A DNA stretch of 64,000 nt from Heterobasidion occidentale. Lineage: Eukaryota; Basidiomycota; Agaricomycetes; Russulales; Bondarzewiaceae. The notes below the pieces were generated by a model. That model ran no database searches. It saw nothing but the letters and a program-made list of their open reading frames with translations, and had not been told where the DNA came from. The DNA is taken from contig JBCAQO010000004.1 of NCBI GenBank assembly GCA_039111635.1, positions 2,728,001-2,792,000 of the forward strand. The letters run 5' to 3'. This document shows, piece after piece, positions 49,785 through 60,359 of this stretch. The translations under genes were made by a program, and so were the position numbers. Within the stretch, counting starts at the first letter, position 1. The number at the start of each line of letters is the position of its first letter.

Positions 49785-51292
49785 ATGCTGTTCAAATCTT
49801 TCGTGCTCCTTTCGTGCTCACTCTTCGCCGTCGCAGCTCCCGCTACAGAGCAGCGGAGAGCTACTGCTGGCAAAGCGGTTGGCCAGAAGCAACCTGCTGT
49901 CAGCGCTTCGGCGTAAGTTTATGTCTCTGATACTCCCACGGACATATATTCACAGCTCAGCCGTTCTGTTATAGCGCTAGCGTTGGGACTTCCGCCGCCG
50001 CTTCTTCAGCAGTTGGCACTGCTCCAGCGATCTCCTTGGCAAGTTTAAGAAATTGTGCTGCACATTACTGGAAATAACCCATTTGTTGTCAGGCTGCCAC
50101 AGCCACCAGTGTTGTCAGCGCGGCGAGCAAAAGTACAGGTTCTGCGGCAAGTATTCAGGTATTCCACACGCTTCACAAACTGACGTGATCACCTACAGGC
50201 TGCCGCGTCTACTAGCGTGGCTAGCGGAAACAACGCTGCTGCCAACAGCACGGACTCGGGCGATGCACAGAGCTCGTTGACCCTCTTACAGTCGGTCATT
50301 GCCACAGGCTTCGAGAATAACGGCCAGCAGCCCCCCGTGGCTGGACAATCTCCCTCGCTGACTTCGGGAAACAACTTCATCAACTTCTGTGCGACGGTGC
50401 CCGGCAAGCCCATCACAAATGGCCAGCAGATTAAGACGGGAAGCTGTAACCCGGTGCGTACCTCCCTCGCGCACATTCTCCGTTCTGTCCAGCGTCTCAT
50501 GCACCATTTGACAGGCGCCCATGGGTATCATCGCCGCTACGACGAACATGCCCTCGTCGAAGTTCGTTTTCCCGAAGAACACAGACAGCATTCCCGCGAG
50601 CACGAAGTTCACCGTGCGCATGGCGCTCAACAATATCCAGGCAGGCACGTTTGTCAACGCGCAGGCCAACTATTACTCCGCGCCCCAGCAGGTCAACGGA
50701 CAGGGGGCGATCATCGGCCACACGCACGTCGTCATCGAGAAGCTGACCTCGCTCGACCAGACGACCCCGACGGACCCTAACGTCTTCGCGTTCTTCAAGG
50801 GCGTCAACAGTGCACAGCAGAACGGAGAGGTCACCGTGGATCTCGACAATGGCCTGCCCGCGGGCTTCTACCGCATCGCGTCCATCAATTCCGCCGCTAA
50901 CCATCAGCCCGTACTCGTTGCGGTTGCCCAGCACGGTTCGCTAGACGATATGGCCTACGTACGTGTTCCATCCCACCTCCTTATACAGTGTGTTTCTGGG
51001 CTAAATGTGCTCGTTTCAGTTCACGGTGACGGATTCCGGAGCAGCAGCAGGTAATGCGACTGCCGCGGCAGGAACAGCGGCCGTTGCAAGCACGGCAGCA
51101 GCAGGCAATGCGACTGCGGTGGTGGGAACAGCGGCCGTTGCAAGCACCGCGGCAGCTAACTCAACTGTCGCGGCGGGCGCGTCCACCGCCGCCGCCGCCG
51201 CCGCCGCCAAGACTGCCCTCACTGCATCAGCAACCCCGAAGACTGGTGGCACTGGCACCGCTTCCAAAGCGATTGGTGGAAAGAAGAACTGA
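49785..51292 (+). CDS. Secreted Ala/Ser/Thr-rich protein of unknown function
   Basis: Signal peptide MLFKSFVLLSCSLFAVAA, then PATEQRRATAGK with a dibasic site usable by a Kex2-type protease. An Ala/Ser-rich linker over several exons follows, then a compact domain (about 50240-50960): SSLTLLQSVIATGFENNGQQ, NNFINFCATVPGKPITNGQQ, IIAATTNMPSSKFVFPKNTD, GAIIGHTHVVIEKLTSLDQ and AGFYRIASINSAANHQPVLV. After the last intron (about 50958-51018) comes an Ala/Thr/Val-rich tail with an 18-residue repeat and a poly-Ala run, ending GTASKAIGGKKN. The central domain looks beta-rich and conserved; I do not know a function. No GPI signal (the tail is basic, not hydrophobic). Likely a wall-associated or matrix protein. 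Confidence 0.85.
51047..51154 (+). repeat. 54-bp coding minisatellite, two units
   Basis: Two units of 54 bp (18 codons, GNATAxxGTAAVASTAA pattern) in direct tandem, followed by a (GCC)n run near 51187-51208 encoding poly-Ala. It keeps the reading frame and probably varies in number among strains. Confidence 0.7.
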
Positions 51293-52130
51293 GGCGTGCT
51301 CGGGATCGGATGCCGTACACTGCTCGAAGCCTCATGTATGGGGTATCTAAATTATTGATGGAAATAGAGATGGAGATGGGTGTGTGCTTTGGATCTCATC
51401 GTGGATGACCGATATACCCTGCGAGCGAAACAAAAAACTTACGAAATGCGGTCCTCCGGATGAACATTGACCACGAACAGAGTGACAGAGATGAGGGTCG
51501 ATGAACATGCCATCGGTCGACAAGGTTGAGCGTCGTCGAACGTATCTGACAAGATGAAGATGTGACTTCGGAGATCCGGCCACACAAAGCTACAAAACAT
51601 CTTGATGAAGTTCATCTGTTTTCCAACAATCAACACGGGGGCGCTCGGGGACCTCGGCCCGCGTTCGAACGATATGCGAGTGCACTCCGGAATGCCCAGA
51701 ATGATAGTTACTTGCAAGCAAGGGAGCATGCACCCAGGAGACCGTTTGGAGACCAAAGGTTGTCACAGACCATACACATTAGAATAACGCCTTAGGTTAG
51801 GGAACATAGACATGCTGGTCGGGTCAGCAAGGGACAGCGATAGGGAAGTGCATCCGAAACAAAAACCTGTGAGAGGATGTGTGTCGGAGAAAAAGATGGT
51901 GAGACCAACGTCTTCTAGCATGGAAGGTAGATAATGAGAATCAACGCATCCACGCACTGATGGGCCTTCAAATAGGCAGCCAATGAGCGCGCATACGCTT
52001 GAGCTTGTATCACCAATGTTCATCCAATGTCCACCCTTTCCCCATGCACCACCATGAGGTACGGCTGTACGGAACTCTCGCCACGATGCGTGGAAGAATT
52101 TAGGTGATATGGGATCCATGCTACGGCGTG
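51293..52130. other. Convergent intergenic region
   Basis: About 840 bases. A minus-strand frame of 118 residues (51763-52119) ends just past the ETFRF1 stop and has no motif. Nothing else recognised. Confidence 0.45.
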
Positions 52131-52582
52131 CTATCGCTGTGACTCTTCTGAGTTTGACGATTCGGGATACCTCTGCTTCAGATGCCGATACTTCTTGAGA
52201 GAATATAGAGCGAGCGTCTCTGTATATGGGATGGCGAGCTGAATGTCCGCATTGACGAGCGCGCAGGATGACGTACCGTTTTTGATGTACTCTCCAAGCC
52301 CTATCGCCTTCTCAATTTCCTCTGGATCTGAGAGCCCTCTGTTCTCTGCACACAAATTTACTATAAATAACAAGCTCATAGCGCACAAACATGGACTCAC
52401 TCTCGAACATCCTCCGCATCCGCCCGTGAAAGTCGTATCTGCACATTCTCCGCGTTTCAGAGATCGAGAAACAAGCATGAGAGAAAACGATCTGCGCACG
52501 AGGGATCGGGGTAATCTCTGCCTAGCCTGTGCAGCTCCTTGTAGAGAGCGAGCACGCGATGGCGAGTCGCGGCGCTCGACAT
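52131..52582 (-). CDS. LYR-motif protein, ETF regulatory factor 1-like (LYRM5)
   Basis: Small mitochondrial LYR protein, about 95 residues in four exons. It starts at 52582: MSSAATRHRVLALYKELHRL then GRDYPDP. LALYKELHRLGRDYP is the LYR/F-type motif. A GTGCGC intron leads to SYDFHGRMRRMFEK, then NRGLSDPEEIEKAIGLGEYI, then ETLALYSLKKYRHLKQRYPE, closely matching the order and spacing of animal LYRM5/ETFRF1, which removes FAD from electron-transfer flavoprotein. Stop at 52133-52131. The role in fungi is by homology. An upstream in-frame ATG would add a long extension not typical of the family. Confidence 0.9.
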
Positions 52583-53695
52583 TGCCAACGATGAGTTCGG
52601 CGACTTGAAGATGTCTAATAGCAAGCGATTGCCGTCGGGTTCCTGAAGAGGGAATTGCGGGTCGCGTGAGCAAAGCGCGTTCATTGGACTCCGACCCTCC
52701 AGCTCCAGTGTGAAGAGAAGTCCTTGCGCTCCTGCTGCTGCCCACTGGCCACGAATCTGCTGCAGCTTACAGGGACCCATATCCATCTGTCTTCTGTCTT
52801 GTGTATGTCGCCTTTCCCCGTGCATTCACCGCACGCACCTACGACATACCGTGATGGGCCGGATCTTACTCAATAGCACAAACAGGAGAGGTGTCAAAAG
52901 AGGCGCGAAGACTGCGTGTGCTAATATCGGTGAGCCCTCGAGAAGCTGTCAAAGGGACAGCCTGGAGCGTTTAACGTTCAACGTTCAACGGTCAGCCTCA
53001 AAGGTATCACATTTCACACCTTGTCGTACTGTGCACGATTAGACCACATGCGGACACATAGAAGAACTTCAAACTTTCCGTATTTGCTGATACACAGGCG
53101 AAGATGGATGTAGTGCGACTGTGCGAAGGCAGCCCCAAGGACATGACAGGGACTCGGCGTGCCGACGCCAAGACCTGTTCCTTCACTCGTTCGAGAGTCG
53201 TTCAGATCGTGGACGGCCCTTGCATTGCCCTCAACCTTTCCCATCGACGGATTTAATAAAAAGTTTCACCTGCGAGGCCGGCTGGGCGGGAGGAGCAGAT
53301 TTTTTTTCTGCGCGCGAAAATATGGAGGCGACGAACATGGGCGCAAAGCTGCGTACAGGGGCACCGGGCTCGGCTGAGGAGGTCCGTCCCGCTGCCAAAA
53401 GGACTCTGGACCGCGCGTGAGTAGCAGTATTTGCGAGTTGAAAGCGAGAAACGTGCGGGCGTCGCGGGCGGGTCGGGGTCTGATTGGCTGGCGGTGGACC
53501 AACGTGCAAGGTACGGGCTGTGGCGCAGGCTGCCCCAAGTCGCTCGGGTCCTGAATGCGGCGTTCCTCCAGACCCTCGTCTCGGCTCGCTCTCCTATGCC
53601 TATAAAGATGCTCTTGCGTAAGGATTCGAAGCTCTCCATCACCTCCTTTCCCCCGGTAGATCCACCTAGCGACGCGACCATCGTCCCCCCCCGCC
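52583..53695. promoter_or_regulatory. Divergent intergenic region with Pho4-type sites
   Basis: About 1.1 kb between ETFRF1 (minus) and the phosphate transporter (plus). It holds a 7-bp repeat (TTCAACG, about 52971-52993), an inverted CCAAT (ATTGG at about 53483) and two GCACGTT elements, listed separately. Longer open frames here on the minus strand (53253-53835) are antisense shadows without motif. Confidence 0.5.
53449..53507 (-). promoter_or_regulatory. Two GCACGTT (Pho4-like) elements upstream of the phosphate transporter
   Basis: AAACGTGC at 53449-53456 and AACGTGC at 53501-53507 are, on the minus strand, GCACGTTT and GCACGTT. This is the lower-affinity Pho4 binding sequence known from yeast PHO promoters. 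They lie about 190-245 bp before the transporter start. Regulation by phosphate starvation is inferred. Confidence 0.5.
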
Positions 53696-55940
53696 ATGGC
53701 CGCCTCATTCGAAAACTCTGGTGAAAAGCGCAAATTGTCCAGCGAAGGCTCCATTCCTGGCCTGCCTCGCATGGCCGCACCCCATGAACTCGACGAGCGC
53801 CGGAGAGCTGCCCTCGCAGAGATCGATAACGCCAAGTTTTCGTACGTCGATTATTTCTGGTTTACTTTGTTAATTTTATTGCTGACCGACCATCCTTCAG
53901 TTGGTTCCACGTCAAAGTCTGTGCAGTCGCCGGCGTAGGCTTCTTCACCGATGCGTGAGTAGCTCACCAACACTCCACCGCTATCGGCCACCCCTGGCTG
54001 ACCTCGCTTTCTTCAGCTATGACATCTTCGCCATCAACATCGCTTCCACGATGCTGGGCTATGTATACGGAAAAGGTGATCCTGATTTCTTCGCTGTATG
54101 GTTTGATAGTGCCTCACATCAGAATCACAGGCCATGCACTTAGTGCCAACCAAGACCTTGGCGTCAAAGTAGCAGCACCCATCGGCACTCTTGTCGGGCA
54201 GCTGCTCTTTGGTTGGCTTGCGGACGTTGTCGGCCGTAAACGCATGTGTAAGTTTTTCTGCCTCCCCTATCTTCCTTTTGTTTGTCTCATGAACCCGTCC
54301 TTGCAGATGGCGTTGAGCTCATGATCATCATCGTCGCCACATTTGCCCAGGCTCTCTCTGGCCAGGGCCCTGCGGTCCACATTATTGGTGTTCTCATCGT
54401 CTGGCGTTTCATCATGGGCGTCGGTATCGGTGGAGACTACCCTCTCAGTGCGGTCATCTCGTCCGAATTTGCTTCGACACGGTCTCGTGGTCGTCTTATG
54501 ACGGCTGTGTTCGCCTCGCAGGGCTGGGGTAATTTTGGTACGGTTCATCTCTGATCTAGCTTTTTTTTCTTTGTTTGACCTAGCCAAAAATACAGCTGCT
54601 GCCCTCGTCGCCTTGATCGTCGTGGCTGCCTACAAAACCTCCATCCTTAACGATAACTTCGTGACGCTCGACTCGGTCGACTTCTGCTGGCGCCTGCTCA
54701 TCGGTCTGGGTTGTGTCCCCGGCGTGGTGGCGCTCTACTTCCGCCTAACGATCCCCGAAACGCCTCGGTTCACTATGGATATCGAGCGCAACGTCAAGCA
54801 GGCGACGCAGGATATCAACAATGTCCTGACCACCGGAAGCTCGTACGTCGACCCTGATGCCGTCGTCCAGCGCGCCGTGGCCCCCAAGGCTAGCCGCAGA
54901 GACTTCGCAGCCCACTTCAGCAAATGGTCCAACATGAAGGTTCTGATCGGGACGGCGTACTCGTGGTTCGCGCTCGATGTGAGTTATTTTCCATGATCAT
55001 TTGTGCTTGGGCGCAGAGTCCTGACTCCCGTCGTGCAGATTGCGTTCTACGGTCTTGGCCTCAACTCTTCCATCATCCTGACGGCCATTGGTTTCGGAAC
55101 ACCACCCACGAGCGGTACCCTCGGTGTATACGAGAACCTGCACAATATCTGTGTCGGTAACTTGATCTTGTCCGCTGCCGGCCTGATCCCTGGGTACTGG
55201 GTCTCCTTCCTATTCATCGACTCGTGGGGCCGCAAACCTATCCAGCTCATGGGCTTCATCATGCTTACCATCCTTTTCGTTATCATGGGTGCGTTCATGA
55301 TCTTCTAATATGTATGTGGCGATGGGCTGATACGACGGTGTTGGCGCGCAGGCTTCGGTTACGACAAACTTACCGCGACTGCGTCGGCCTCGAAGGCGTT
55401 CGTCTTCCTCTACTGTCTCGCCAACTTCTTCCAGAACTTCGGCCCCAACACGACCACGTTCGTCATTCCCGGAGAGGTGTTCCCCACGCGGTACCGCTCG
55501 ACGGCACACGGCATTTCGGCCGCGAGTGGCAAGCTCGGCGCCGTCGTCGCGCAGGTCGGCTTTGCGCGCATGAAGGATATCGGAGGGAAGAACAAGTTCG
55601 TCAAGCATATGTGGGTCTTTTTGTCTTGTCATGGGTGTCGTGCGCTGTGGGACTGTATGCTGATCGGACGTGCTTTCGCAGTCTTGAGATCTTCGCTTTC
55701 TTCATGTTGACGGGTATCTTTTCGACACTCTTGGTACCCGAGACGAAGGGCAAGTCGCTAGAGGAGCTATCCAACGAGAACCAGGAAGGGTTCCTGCAGG
55801 GTCAGCACTCCCTCGAGTCCCCCGCCTTGTTCTCTTTACTGATTTCGTCCTCGCATTCGATAGGTGTCGCTCCGGTAGAAGTAAGGGACGGCGTCATCGT
55901 CGATGCAGAAGCACGGGAGCGGGATTCGAGAGCTGTTTGA
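53696..55940 (+). CDS. PHO84-type high-affinity inorganic phosphate transporter (MFS, PHS family)
   Basis: Twelve-helix H+/phosphate symporter of the plasma membrane. It starts [20 protein letters not shown]. Next come [20 protein letters not shown] (PHS helix 1, with the phosphate-site Asp) and [19 protein letters not shown]. Signature blocks: [50 protein letters not shown] (the PHS motif GGDYPLSA), FWRLL-like [20 protein letters not shown] and [11 protein letters not shown]. The central loop leads to [53 protein letters not shown] and [20 protein letters not shown], then [17 protein letters not shown] final exon adds an acidic tail, ending ERDSRAV with TGA at 55938. About ten exons. Confidence 0.96.
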
Positions 55941-56493
55941 ACATGCCCTTCTCCCTCTCGTGTCCGCCGCTTCACTTTCCTCAGTCGTCATTGTCATTGT
56001 CCTCATCTCGCTCCTTGCTTTGGATCGTCCGCCTGCAAGGCACTCTCTTGATCACCTACACTTTTATGCTCGTCCGACGACATCTTGTTATCATCCACTT
56101 ACCCACAGTATATTTATGAAAACACACTGTTGTAGCCTTTCTCCCACGTAATAGATTAGAGGTCACTGAGAAGGAAGATTAAGACGAGCTCGAGCACGTC
56201 GACGGCGGTATTTCTGGGCTGAGATCGGAGGGTCACATCATAGATCTTGCAAGCGGGACGTGATCGGCGTACGCGCAGGTATGACGTCGATGCCATCGGC
56301 CAAGCCTCAACGCCCGCGAGATCGCCTCCTATTCAACAAACCACGGACGCCATATCCTCTGCGAATACATCGCGCTCACAACGAGAAAAATTTAACAGTT
56401 AGAAGTGACATTTCCTTTCACTTCCTCGCTGGGGCGTTTACTAAACAGGTGTCGCAGGCCTTGAACCATCTTCACCTTCCGCATCCTGGGATC
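55941..56493. other. Intergenic region
   Basis: 3' flank of the phosphate transporter and upstream DNA of the next small frame. An in-frame upstream ATG at 56260 would lengthen that frame by 78 residues. No other signal. Confidence 0.45.
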
Positions 56494-56721
56494 ATGCCCA
56501 AAGCAGAGCTTGACAAGCAGCCCTCGGCGTTCTCAGAGCCCTCGGAGCCCGCAGACGTCGCTCCCGAGGATAAACGCGCGCAGATCACGAACCCGCAAGA
56601 GGAGAACCCCCAGGCGGTTGTGAAGAAACAGGGCGCCGGCGGCAGTGGAGGAGCAGGACGATCAGGAAAGGGCGGGAAGAAGGAGAACGGGCCAGAAGGA
56701 CCTACGCAGCAGCAAGGGTAA
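56494..56721 (+). CDS. Small hydrophilic, probably disordered protein
   Basis: A 75-residue frame starting MPKAELDKQPSAFSEPSEPA, followed by an acidic segment and a Gly/Lys-rich end (GAGGSGGAGRSGKGGKKENG, then PEGPTQQQG, stop 56719-56721). The start chosen follows a leader that looks untranslated; an in-frame ATG at 56260 is the alternative. Composition suggests disorder. I recognise no family. Coding status is moderately supported by composition and the clean stop. Confidence 0.45.
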   Translation: MPKAELDKQPSAFSEPSEPADVAPEDKRAQITNPQEENPQAVVKKQGAGGSGGAGRSGKGGKKENGPEGPTQQQG

Positions 56722-56913
56722 ATTGTGATTGATTGGCAGCGGAAGATAAGGAGGAAAATTCAGACGCCCACAGTCCTCAGGTAGTCACGGATTTCGCATA
56801 AATCTCATCAGACTGAAACGCCAGTCGATCATGGTGAGAAAAAACCAGATATCGCAGACCACAACATACATGCGCCCACAGCCAAAGCGTCATCACCCGA
56901 GCAATGCTCAGAA

Positions 56914-58709
56914 CTATGAGTCGACAGTCTTAGGCTTCTTTTTCTGTGCACAAATTCGAGGGCAGTGAGCTAGCGAATTCAAAGTGTGAAGAGAAAGAGA
57001 CGCACATATGCGACTTTGTCAAAATTGTAGTCGATGCCGGCCTCCGCCAACTTGCGCTTGCGCTCCGACTGCCGTTTGACCAGCCTCTTTTCCGCAGCTT
57101 GTTGTTCGCTTTCTGTGCGAGGCTATTTCAAACGGTTAGGCCCTTCTATACCTTTTTCAATGACGAAGAAACAAACCTTGTTGTGCTGGACGCGCGCGAC
57201 GCGATCCCGTGGGACTACACGCCATTTGCGGTTTGCACCGATCCACAGTTCAGGATGTATGGCGTCCTTGGGAATTACGGAGCACTTGAGAATGTGGCCC
57301 AGAAGGAGGTAGTTATCCATTGTCTCCGCGACGATCTGGGCGACGGACGACGAATCGAACTCAATGAAAGCATAGTGCTTCGAGCGACCGGTCTAAGGCG
57401 GAAGGAATTATATGAAACAATTTTTCGTGGAGAGGGTGTGTTATGCGGACCTTTTTGTTCCTAGAGAGCCGCACGCGAGTGACGTTTCCGAATTGTGCAA
57501 AGTATGCCTTCAGCTGGTCCTCGTAGAACCCGTGAGGTAGCCGACTGAGACTGACCACTCCTCTGTCTTCTGTCTGTTGTGCGGTCGAATTCAGTATTCG
57601 TTCCCAATAAATTTGAGAGAAGTAATTCACCGGTTGACGTTTCGCTTTTTGCAGTTTCCGCTTTACGGTTGCATCATCCCTAGCAATCGTTGGCAATTTG
57701 CCAACATCGACGCCATCGGCGTCGCCGTCCATATCTTCGTCAGAAGAATCTTCATCGGTGGAGAAGCCGTGAAGATGAACATCTTCCTCGTCTGAGTTCG
57801 CTACTTCAGAACCGTCTTGATCCTCCAAGGGAGAAGGCTCGGGTTCGGGGGATGGAGATGGCGTTGGTAGTTTTGCGGCCTTCTTGGAAATCTTTGGGGC
57901 CTTTTTTGTTGTTGCTGCCGCCTTCGGCGCCTCGACCGACTCCTCGACCACCTTACCTTTCTTCTTCTTCGGCCTACTCTCCTCAACTGGAGGCTGCTCT
58001 GCTACCTTCGCAACTTCAACGATCTCCACGGGTGGCTCCTCCGCTGCAGCCTTCTTTTTTCTCGACGGTGCATCCTTCGGTGCTGCTACGGCCTCCTCTA
58101 CCGGATCCGACCTTGCTTTCCTCTTTTTGCTCTTCTTCTCTTCCACAGCTGGCGTCTCCTCTATCGACGGCACGACCTCAACGATCTCCGCAGGTGCCTC
58201 CTTTGCTGCCTCCTTCTTGGTCCTCTTCTTTTTCTTCCCCACCTCCTGATCCTCCGATGGCGATACCTTTTCCACAATAACCTCCACCGGACTCTCAGCT
58301 ACCTGCTCCACCACGATCTTCGCTTCCCCTTTCTTCGACCTCTTCCTCCCCTTCGTCACCACTTCTTCTGGTTGCACCTCTTTCGCCTCTTCCTTCTTCC
58401 CCTTTCCTTTCTTTTCTTCTCATCCTTCTCCTTCTCCCCCTCCGCGACTGCAACCTCGACTGCCTTGGTCACAGCCTTTGGCGCGTCCTCCTTAACCTCT
58501 TTTACTTCTCCTTTCTTGGCCTTCTTCTTTTTGCCTTCAGCAACATTTGGAGCTGCGTTGTCCTCGACTGTTGGTGCCTCCTTGCGCTTGCGCTCCTTCG
58601 TAGGCGGAGCAGTCTGCTTGGACGCCTCTGCGACGACCGGTTCAGCGACCTTGGATTTGCGCGCTTTTTTGGGTTGAGGGGCCAGGTCTGTGGATGCTTT
58701 TTGAGGCAT
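56914..58709 (-). CDS. NOP15: NOP15/NIFK-like nucleolar RRM protein with long Lys/Glu-rich N-terminus
   Basis: 60S ribosome-assembly factor. It starts at 58709 with MPQKASTDLAPQPKKARKSK and a very Lys/Glu-rich disordered region of about 300 residues, then VNYFSQIYWERILNS. The single RRM is DRGVVSLSRLPHGFYEDQLK (RNP2), AYFAQFGNVTRVRLSRNKK, KHYAFIEF (RNP1, across an intron) and DNYLLLGHILKCSVIPKDAI, followed by the family extension WIGANRKWRVVPRDRVARVQ. The C-terminus ERKRKLAEAGIDYNFDKV splices (GTGCGT...CACAG) to KKKPKTVDS, TAG at 56916-56914. Near 58400-58430 the frame changes inside a homopurine tract with no usable intron: a 1-base frameshift, probably a sequence error. Head to head with the next gene, 158 bp apart. 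Confidence 0.88.
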
Positions 58710-58867
58710 TTTTGGGGCCAAGGAGGGACGAAGAGGAACGATCGAGTGTTGCGCTCGCAAGGGTGAGCGGAATTTTGAAGATACTGACGTTTAGTCAGCA
58801 GACGCGACTTTCACGTCCCGATTAGGCAGGCAGCTTTCATGACTTTCCTCCTGCTCTCGTCTGCGAA

Positions 58868-59885
58868 ATGACCGCACTTCCTCGCTTTGCAAACCCACAC
58901 CATTTTTCTCAGTCGACAGAAATTACCTCTCGTTCTGCCACCTATTATGTACCTGACGAGGGGGACCAAGAAATAGATCCATCACTGCTCACAGACCTAA
59001 CTGCTCTGGTTAAGCGAGATTTGGGGGACATCACAATTGCCTCGCGGAAGAGACGAAAACTGAAGCATCGTGCTGAAACTGATGCTTTGGGCGAAGAGCA
59101 TATCGTAGGTGATAACCGGTTCAGAACCCATTGTGTCGTCGCTTCTGATCATCGTCTGTTATCCTTCAAAGCATACAGATTACTGTCTACATCTGTTCCG
59201 CCCAGAATATTTGCCTGGACATCAAGCCTCCGCCCAAAATAATGTATGTTTTTTATAATGCCCCTGACGGCTGACGGGGAAGGAACATGAATAGTTATTG
59301 GGAACCTCCATGTGAGGACGATGAATCTGAAGCCAAAGTACGAAAGAGACGCGCTGAAGCAGCCGCTGTGGACTTCACATGGCTTTCTCGGGAGTTTCAT
59401 AAGGCATATGTTGTAAGGGCTCTCGGCTTACTTTTCATACATGAACTGATAATGAGATAGCCACGACACAATGAACAAAGAAAGGTCCTTCACGCTAGCA
59501 GTTCCATCCCATCATCGTCACCTCCAATCCTTCTGATCGAGTGGCCTGCAAAACCATGTCCCAAACTCACTGCTTTGCAGCAACTCGCAGGTCCTGCCGC
59601 TCTATCGTCCCCCCATGAGCCTTCGCTTCCAGGAGATTATGCACTACAGTCTCAGTCAAGTCTTCAAATACTACAGCGGAACCAAGGAAAGCCTCCAAGA
59701 AAAAGAGAAAGTATGTCAAGGAACGGCCCCCTCCAAGGTTCTGGCGACCTGTCAGTAGTTGGGGAGGTAAGAGTATGGGATACGCAATGGGCTATGAGGG
59801 TAGCTGGGCGGTCGACGATGAGAAGGACTCTCAGAACATCAGATATGCCAGGGATACTATGAAAAGGGAATCCTTGCGAGCATGA
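58868..59885 (+). CDS. Conserved-looking basic protein of unknown function
   Basis: Exon 1 starts MTALPRFANPHHFSQSTEIT and continues YYVPDEGDQEIDPSLLTDLT. My splice model joins, across a CATACAG acceptor near 59181, ITVYICSAQNICLDIKPPPK, then IIYWEPPCEDDESEAKVRKR and AAVDFTWLSREFHKAYV, then RHNEQRKVLHASSSIPSSSP and ILLIEWPAKPCPKLTALQQL. A last intron (about 59589-59650) leads to KASKKKRKYVKERPPPRFWR, PVSSWGGKSMGYAMGYEGSW and TMKRESLRA, with TGA at 59883. The acidic/basic blocks and the Trp/Gly/Tyr-rich end look conserved, likely a nuclear protein. No family recognised; the exact exon 1 donor is uncertain. Confidence 0.65.
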
Positions 59886-60359
59886 TGTACTGATGCACGA
59901 CAGCATGCCTACAGATGCCTACACATCTCTTGCTGAACAGACGACTCGCAGTCTGGATTGTATCATCTGTCATGCATGCGTTTGAGGCGGTGAAGTTTCG
60001 AGGTATTAATGCGAAACAAAGACACGTTTTTTCTCTGCAATTCCTACTCATGCTGTTCAATCAGATAGATATGAATTCAAAAGATCGGACTGCATCTGCT
60101 AAAATTGTGTGATCGGAGAATAAATCACAGCTTTGTTCATGATTAAGTTCCTTGCGACTCTGGAGTTAGTAAATGTGGCGAGATGCGACGATTCTCGAGA
60201 AAGTGGTGGCGGAGCAGTGGCAAAGCACAGATCGAGTCAGTCTGCGAGATGATCTTAGCTCCGCCCGAACTTCGGCAAGACTCTTGCTCACTGCCATTTG
60301 TGTACGAGCACCTTTCACCCTTCCGCTCGACGAGATCTCCACTCCTTCAATAATCCAAT
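59886..60359. other. Intergenic region upstream of eIF1A
   Basis: About 470 bases, 3' flank of the unknown gene and promoter of eIF1A, with a pyrimidine-rich leader near 60305-60355. Nothing else. Confidence 0.5.

Noticed and set aside
53253..53835. Two overlapping minus-strand frames of 175 and 189 residues
   Set aside because: They cover the promoter and first exon of the phosphate transporter in antisense and read as low-information Arg/Ser/Pro sequence.
58425..58470. Possible 44-nt intron repairing the NOP15-like frame
   Set aside because: It would be almost pure purine with no branch site or pyrimidine tract; a 1-base indel is more likely.
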